Shown one piece after another: positions 5,252-6,963 of a stretch of DNA of 6,963 bases. How positions within the stretch are numbered: position 1 is the stretch's first letter; every line of letters starts with the position of its first letter. The position numbers and the translations under genes are program-made. The stretch is from Actinomycetota bacterium (GTDB lineage: Bacteria > Actinomycetota > Thermoleophilia > Gaiellales > Gaiellaceae). Under the pieces are notes generated by a model. It searched no databases. It saw only the letters and a program-made list of their open reading frames with translations, and was not told the DNA's origin. The stretch lies in contig JACCWU010000310.1 in assembly GCA_013697465.1 (NCBI GenBank), forward strand, positions 1 to 6,963, given 5' to 3'.

Positions 5252-5326
5252 GGCCGCAAGGAGACCGCGCCATCCGAGTCCTCGTTTCCCGCGACGGGCG
5301 AACGGGAATCACGCACCGCAGCGACC

Positions 5327-6550
5327 ATGCCCGAGAAGCAAGATCCCCAGTCTCCGTCTGACGAGACGATTCATGCCGACCTCGACGGCGAGACCACGCT
5401 CTCGGACGAGGAGTGGCCCGTCGCCGAGCACTATCGCGTCGCCGCGCCTCCGGAGACCTTCGAAGGCCGCCCGACAGCGCGCGACGAAGCGGGCGAGAGC
5501 ACGGTCGTCGTGCAGCGCGCCGCGCCGGCTGACCCCCGCCCGGTCCGTCGCTTCCCGCCCGATGTCGGTCCCGGGCTGCTCATCGCCGTCGTCGCTGCCG
5601 TCCTGCTGATTCCCGTCGCGATCTGGCTCGCGACGATCGCGACGGACGACTCCGAGGCGACGCCGCCCGCAACGCAACCGACCACGCCGACCGGCACGAC
5701 GACGGATACGACGCCTACCGGGCCGACGGAGACGACTCCCGCCCGTTTGCAGATTCCCCGAGTCGTCGGCGTGACGCTCGAGGAGGCGAAGCCTGTCCTC
5801 GAGAAGGCCGGCTTCCGTGTGCGGGTGACAAGGGAGGCATCCGACGAACAGGTCGGCGTCGTCCTGCGTCAGTCGCCAGCCGCCGGTGCAGAGCTCAGAC
5901 GAGACGGCATCGTCCGGCTCACCGTCTCGGCCGGCACGGAGCAGGTCGAGGTGCCGCGAGTGATCGGGCTACAAGTAACCGAGGCAGCGGACGCGATACG
6001 CGCCGCTGGTCTCCAGCCCGAGCTTCGAGCCGTCCGCTCGACGAAACCCGCGGACACGGTCATCAGGCAATCGCCCGCACCCGGCTCCGAAGTCGATGCG
6101 GAGACGGTCGTCCGGCTCGACGTCGCAACCCCGCCTCCGGCGCCCGCGACCGTCGAGGTGCCGCGTCTTCTGGGCCTGACGTCCTCGGAGGCGCGGAGAC
6201 AGCTTCGAGACCTCGGGCTGCGCTTCACGGTGATCGAGGTCGCCTCGGACCAGCCCGTCGGTACGGTCGTCGGACAGACGCCGCGCGCAGGGCGAGAGAT
6301 CCGGAAGGCCGGGACGGTGACGCTTCGGGTCTCGTCCGGTCCCGCCGACGTTCTCGTCCCCGATGTCGTCGGACTCGACGAGCAGTCGGCACGTCAGGAG
6401 CTCGAGGCTGCGGGTTTCGAGATCCGCGTCGTCGACGTACCCACGGGCGATCCGAGCGAGGACGGTCTCGTGATCTCGCAGGATCCCCCCGGAGAGGGCA
6501 GCAGTCCCAAAGGAAGCGTCGTTACGTTGCGAATCGCCCGCTTCAGCTGA
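5327..6550 (+). CDS. Membrane-anchored protein with four PASTA domains, no kinase
   Basis: This 407-residue protein has a short acidic cytoplasmic N-terminus (1-80), one transmembrane helix (about 84-104, GLLIAVVAAVLLIPVAIWLA), and a Thr/Pro-rich linker (110-139) typical of wall-spanning segments. Four PASTA domains follow at roughly 141-202, 207-266, 276-337 and 341-404. Each opens with a [VIL]P-x-[VL]-x-G-[VL] strand, such as IPRVVGVT, VPRVIGLQ, VPRLLGLT and VPDVVGLD. Each then has the A-x-x-x-L helix, the QSPAAG-like turn and a V-x-L-x-V end. PASTA domains of PknB-type kinases and penicillin-binding proteins bind peptidoglycan fragments or beta-lactams outside the cell. Here the kinase or transpeptidase part is absent. 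The only ATG is at 5327; no good ribosome-binding site precedes it. It probably senses or tethers the cell wall; which partner, if any, is unknown. Confidence 0.92.
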   Translation: MPEKQDPQSPSDETIHADLDGETTLSDEEWPVAEHYRVAAPPETFEGRPTARDEAGESTVVVQRAAPADPRPVRRFPPDVGPGLLIAVVAAVLLIPVAIWLATIATDDSEATPPATQPTTPTGTTTDTTPTGPTETTPARLQIPRVVGVTLEEAKPVLEKAGFRVRVTREASDEQVGVVLRQSPAAGAELRRDGIVRLTVSAGTEQVEVPRVIGLQVTEAADAIRAAGLQPELRAVRSTKPADTVIRQSPAPGSEVDAETVVRLDVATPPPAPATVEVPRLLGLTSSEARRQLRDLGLRFTVIEVASDQPVGTVVGQTPRAGREIRKAGTVTLRVSSGPADVLVPDVVGLDEQSARQELEAAGFEIRVVDVPTGDPSEDGLVISQDPPGEGSSPKGSVVTLRIARFS

Positions 6551-6791
6551 CCTCTCTTGAGGTAGCCGACGTCTCAACCATCTGGTCGGGGCCGCAGTGA
6601 CTCGTTTTCGAGGACGCGCTCCCTGCCCGAATCGACTTCTACGACGCCGATTACGGCTCGATCCCGTCGGTGCTCGACGCTCGACGGCGATCTTCGACCC
6701 GTCCGGTGGTGAGCGCCGACGAGAGCGACTCGCGTCTTGCTCCGGGCTCGCGGCGGCGCTGGTCGAAGTGCCCGCGCTCCTTACGCGAGAG

Positions 6792-6963
6792 CTATTTCTG
6801 CACCAGGAGCACCAGCGTCCTCTGTGACCTCGCGCCAAGCGCGTCCCTTGCCTCCACCGTCACGCGGTACGTTCCGATCCGACGCGGAGTTCCAGCGAGC
6901 GTCCCGAGTTTCTGGGAGAGCCGGACGCCCGACGGGAGCTTTCCGCGAACGACTCTCCATTTC
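6792..6963 (-). CDS. C-terminal end of a putative Ig-like domain protein (He_PIG type), partial
   Basis: The last 56 codons of a minus-strand gene enter from the right edge and stop at TAG 6794-6792. The translation contains KLPSGVRLSQKLGTLAGTP followed by GTYRVTVEARDALGARSQRT and LVLLVQK. This matches the putative Ig (He_PIG) pattern: LP-x-G-[VL]-x-L near the start, G-x-[IL]-x-G-x-P in the middle, then G-x-Y-x-V-T-V-x-x-x-D-x-x-G and a final hydrophobic strand. These domains occur in tandem in secreted or surface adhesins and enzymes, so the full protein is probably extracellular and larger. The gene converges on the PASTA gene, with 241 nt between their stops. The start and any catalytic domains are outside the window. 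Confidence 0.8.
   Translation of the reverse strand, partial: KWRVVRGKLPSGVRLSQKLGTLAGTPRRIGTYRVTVEARDALGARSQRTLVLLVQK

Noticed and set aside
5969..6838. Minus-strand frame of about 289 codons opposite the PASTA repeats and the 3' flank
   Set aside because: Arg/Ser-rich low-complexity product. The plus-strand PASTA domains explain the sequence, and the frame also runs over the end of the Ig-like gene in another frame.

Overview
The window is a GC-rich stretch of bacterial chromosome with dense, mostly short-spaced genes, frequent GTG starts and strong G/C preference at third codon positions. GatCAB, an extracellular PASTA-repeat protein, a small zinc-ribbon protein and candidate leaderless starts together suggest a high-GC actinobacterial lineage, perhaps a Thermoleophilia-like environmental genome. 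That assignment is inference from style, not from a marker gene.

Layout. The left two thirds lie on the minus strand. Reading from right to left they are: tRNA-Cys(GCA) (4112-4042); an unrecognised 201-residue protein with one hydrophobic segment and a Gln-Val-Ser repeat (3934-3329); folD (3189-2332); a CspA-type cold-shock protein (2259-2053) with a hairpin terminator; then gatC (1865-1581), gatA (1584-124) and the first 42 codons of gatB (127 to the window edge). The three gat genes are joined by 4-base stop/start overlaps (ATGA and GTGA), so they look translationally coupled. From 4159 the plus strand carries a 51-residue zinc-ribbon protein, a SAM-dependent methyltransferase (4325-5080) and a membrane-anchored protein with four PASTA domains but no kinase (5327-6550). 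At the right edge the 3' end of a minus-strand gene encodes a putative Ig-like (He_PIG type) domain (6792-6963).

How the genes work together. GatCAB amidates misacylated Glu-tRNA(Gln) and/or Asp-tRNA(Asn). FolD supplies one-carbon tetrahydrofolates and NADPH. The cold-shock protein binds RNA and single-stranded DNA. The tRNA and these genes form an ordinary housekeeping neighbourhood. The PASTA and Ig-like proteins act at or outside the cell envelope.

The most notable non-coding structure is a set of inverted and direct repeats. They are a 12-bp palindrome that forms part of the C-terminal codons of gatA and abuts the gatB ribosome-binding site; a two-copy direct repeat upstream of gatC; a 12-bp inverted repeat ahead of folD; and a 16-bp perfect stem with a UNCG-class loop ahead of the PASTA gene. 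I found no CRISPR array, transposase, phage gene or convincing new multi-gene system. The best candidates for something undescribed are the repeat-tailed 201-residue protein, the zinc-ribbon/methyltransferase pair and the palindromic repeats.
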